Shown: piece after piece, positions 61,842-64,000 of the stretch
How the letters are laid out: every line of letters begins with the position of its first letter
Numbering within the stretch: position 1 is the stretch's first letter
Origin: Sphingobacterium sp. SYP-B4668
GTDB lineage: Bacteria; Bacteroidota; Bacteroidia; Sphingobacteriales; Sphingobacteriaceae
Assembly (NCBI RefSeq): GCF_027627455.1
Contig: NZ_CP115483.1
Span: forward strand, 1 to 64,000
Direction of reading: 5' to 3'
Length of the DNA stretch: 64,000 bases
Translations under genes and position numbers: made by a program
The notes under the pieces: model-generated
Told to the model about the DNA's origin: nothing
The model's input: only the letters and a program-made list of their open reading frames with translations
The model's database searches: none

Positions 61842-64000
61842 ATGATAAAGAAAACAAACGATTACGGCTTTTTCAACCGCGTGAATGACCTGGAGCTGTG
61901 GAGGCAGGTATTGACCCTCACTTTCTGTATATTTTTTAGTGTCTATATACGCCCTGTACAAGCTCAAATACGTGCATTACCATCTTCTGAAGAGCTGAAC
62001 AAACCTTTCGATAATGCTGACATCAAGATATTTCAACGGCCTCCGCAGGTCTATCATCCAGAAACATGGTTTCACTATATCGGGGGCAATGTATCTCCGA
62101 AAGGAATCACGGCGGATCTGGAAGCGATTGCTGAAGCAGGAATTTCGGGCATCCAGTTGTTTCATGGACAATTTGGCGGACCATGGCCGGGGGTCGACCC
62201 TCAGATTGTGTGCCTGAGTCCGATGTGGGACGATGCGGTACGGCATACGGCTGAAGAATGCAAACGCCTGGGGTTGCGTTTTACCATGCAAAACTGTCCG
62301 GGATGGGCGTTGGCGGGCGGTCCTTGGATCGAGTCCTCGAATGCAATGCGGCATTTAGTATGGACTGGCGCGAATGTGAGCAGTGAGGAGGCTGATGGGA
62401 ATAAGGTATTGCCGTTGCGCAAACCATTTCGTGAAGCTTGGCGGGACTATAAAGACATTGCTGTGCTCGCTTTCCCGACTCCCGAGGACGATAATGATGG
62501 CGCTGCCCTGAGACCCCTTATGGTTCATAGCAATCGTCCTGAATTGCCGTGGCTGAATTGTCTAATAGGCGAGCCGAAAGGCGACATAAATTTAAATCCT
62601 GTAGTTGGCAATCAATCCAATTGGGTAGAGATAACATTTCCGAATCCAGTAGCGGTGCGCACAATAGAGTTTTCGAGCATCAATGGATTTGTCCATGCAT
62701 GGTGTTATGATCCTGGAGTTGCGGTAGTTGTTGAGGCCGTATTGGCGGATGGCACTTATCAAGAGGTCTTGCGTACGGATATGCCTCAAAGTAATTGGCA
62801 GGACCGAAGCCCGATTTCGCTTGCTTGCAATGAGGTCGCAAACGTCAAAACATATCGAGTGTCGATCAATAATCAACATCCGATGTATCTCAGCTCGCTT
62901 CGCTTGTTATCGGCAGCTCGCAAAAACAATTGGGAGTCGGAGGCGGGATGGACACTACGCAGTCTTGTACGGGCTAATGACAACCCACAACAGTCAAAGT
63001 CAGCCTTTATCGATCCGAGTAGCATTCTTGATATCACGAATTCAATGGATAAGGACGGAAATTTAACTTGGAAGGCACCGAAGGGCAAATGGACGGTCAT
63101 GCGGATTGGGAATGTAAATACGGGGGCAAGAAATGGCCCAGCACCACCCGAGGGTACGGGATGGGAAAGCGATAAATTTTCGGAGAATGGAGCGAATGTG
63201 CACTTTGCGAATTATATCGGCAGGCTGTCGGGTCCAAATGGCGCCATAGGGAATGGGATGTTAAATGGGATGTTGATCGATAGTTGGGAGTGCGAGACCC
63301 AAACTTGGACCCCTAATATGGAGGCCGAGTTTGACCGAGTGACGGGCTATGAACTTCGGAAATGGCTACCTGCGGTATTTGGATATGTGATTGGGGACCA
63401 AGAGATGAGTACCCGATTTCTGCGCGACTGGCGTGCGACGATAAACGATTTGGTCACAAATAAATTTTACGGGCGGATGGCGACGCTGGCTAGGGAGAAT
63501 GGGCAGGTTATTTCGTATGAAACAGCTTCAGGGGACGTCTTTCCTGCAGATATCTTGGAGTATTTTAAGCATGCAGATATTCCGATGTGTGAATTTTGGC
63601 AACCTTATTCGGAGTCATTCGTCGGTTCACTGAATTTTAAACCGATTAAACCCACAGCATCAGCAGCTCGATTGTATGGCAAGCCAAGAGTCGCTGCGGA
63701 GGCATTTACCAGTATGTCTGTCTCTTGGGATGAACATATGGGAATGCTCAAAGAGGTGGCCAACCTCAATTTTATTGAAGGGGTGACTCATCCTGTCTTT
63801 CACACGTATACCCACAATCCGCGTACGGATTTCTTACCTCCGGGGACGTCCTTTGGGGCAAATATCGGAACCCCATTTTTGCGACAACAGACATGGTGGC
63901 GGCATATGCCTGAGTTTGTCGATTACCTCGCGCGATGCACATATCTCCTAGAGCGTGGAAAGCCCGTGTCTGACATCCTTTGGTATTTGGGCGATGAGAT
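61842..64000 (+). CDS. GH106-like glycoside hydrolase, 3' end outside window
   Basis: The frame is open from the ATG at 61842 to the last base (719 codons plus two bases). After a long N-terminus with a hydrophobic segment ending VQAQ (about 24-42), it shows PETWFHYIGGNVSPKGITADLEAI, GISGIQLFHGQFGGPWPG and FTMQNCPGWALAGGPWI. Further on are GMLIDSWECETQTW-like, AEAFTS and VSDILWYLGDE. This pattern fits GH106 enzymes, known as alpha-L-rhamnosidases of rhamnogalacturonan. Usual length is over 1000 residues, so a third or more is missing. The GC content is higher than its neighbours. Confidence 0.85.
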   Translation, partial: MIKKTNDYGFFNRVNDLELWRQVLTLTFCIFFSVYIRPVQAQIRALPSSEELNKPFDNADIKIFQRPPQVYHPETWFHYIGGNVSPKGITADLEAIAEAGISGIQLFHGQFGGPWPGVDPQIVCLSPMWDDAVRHTAEECKRLGLRFTMQNCPGWALAGGPWIESSNAMRHLVWTGANVSSEEADGNKVLPLRKPFREAWRDYKDIAVLAFPTPEDDNDGAALRPLMVHSNRPELPWLNCLIGEPKGDINLNPVVGNQSNWVEITFPNPVAVRTIEFSSINGFVHAWCYDPGVAVVVEAVLADGTYQEVLRTDMPQSNWQDRSPISLACNEVANVKTYRVSINNQHPMYLSSLRLLSAARKNNWESEAGWTLRSLVRANDNPQQSKSAFIDPSSILDITNSMDKDGNLTWKAPKGKWTVMRIGNVNTGARNGPAPPEGTGWESDKFSENGANVHFANYIGRLSGPNGAIGNGMLNGMLIDSWECETQTWTPNMEAEFDRVTGYELRKWLPAVFGYVIGDQEMSTRFLRDWRATINDLVTNKFYGRMATLARENGQVISYETASGDVFPADILEYFKHADIPMCEFWQPYSESFVGSLNFKPIKPTASAARLYGKPRVAAEAFTSMSVSWDEHMGMLKEVANLNFIEGVTHPVFHTYTHNPRTDFLPPGTSFGANIGTPFLRQQTWWRHMPEFVDYLARCTYLLERGKPVSDILWYLGDE

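Noticed and set aside
61752-61967. 71-codon minus-strand frame at the start of the GH106-like gene
   Set aside because: Overlaps the signal region of a confident gene on the other strand.
1-64000. CRISPR arrays, insertion sequences or defence systems
   Set aside because: No regularly spaced repeats, transposase, Cas, toxin-antitoxin or restriction genes were recognised.

Overview
The window looks like the start of a Bacteroidota chromosome, most likely Sphingobacteriaceae (Sphingobacterium-like). It opens at the first base of dnaA. The taxon is inferred from family content: GldH, a roughly 1100-residue SecA, BshC plus a YfiT-type bacillithiol transferase, MqnD, a DUF4295 gene beside rpmB-rpmG, and a KduD/DUF4861/KduI set. 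Promoters have the Bacteroidota form (TTG or TTTG near -33, TAnnTTTG near -7), and few starts have a Shine-Dalgarno sequence.

Layout. 1-8.5 kb: dnaA, a small secreted protein, a minus-strand operon holB-ricT-gldH-small membrane protein-lpxK, then dnaN and a DedA protein. 8.7-11.4 kb: CAP protein, yicC-gmk-nadD. 11.6-15.0 kb: a lone exbD and a uronate/pectin cluster (kduD, DUF4861, kduI). 15.2-22.9 kb: surE, a small membrane protein, mqnD, secA, SPOR protein, M20 amidohydrolase and a degenerate thiamine-pyrophosphokinase-like protein. 22.9-31.2 kb: M28 peptidase, a rhodanese operon, gcvT, a pseudouridine synthase and several small envelope proteins, cold-shock protein, recO. 31.4-37.5 kb: rpmB-rpmG-DUF4295, ftsY-rimO, bshC, ctlX. 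38-53.7 kb: gcvP, lipoproteins, AIM24 protein, amidase, a large conserved unknown protein, Nudix, phosphohexomutase, a fatty-acid SDR/enoyl-CoA hydratase pair, a plug-only TonB-type surface protein and purD.

From tRNA-Glu (53.9 kb) to about 61.5 kb the region has an accessory look: a class A2 beta-lactamase lipoprotein, a Crp-family regulator followed by a DJ-1/PfpI protein and an SDR, several lineage-specific lipoproteins and secreted proteins, and a YfiT-type bacillithiol transferase. The window ends inside a large GH106-like glycoside hydrolase (from 61842), open to the last base.

The most testable new signals are these. A perfect 16-bp palindrome lies between the Crp-family gene and the DJ-1 gene, about 41 bp upstream of the predicted start point, which is the class II activator position. 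An identical 14-bp extended promoter element precedes three unrelated genes. Promoters abut the ATG of yicC, purD and the 45.2-kb gene, implying leaderless mRNAs. A two-hairpin leader lies ahead of ctlX. A 38-codon gene has its own promoter. I saw no insertion sequence, CRISPR array or known defence system. Family names are from reading the sequence, not from searches.
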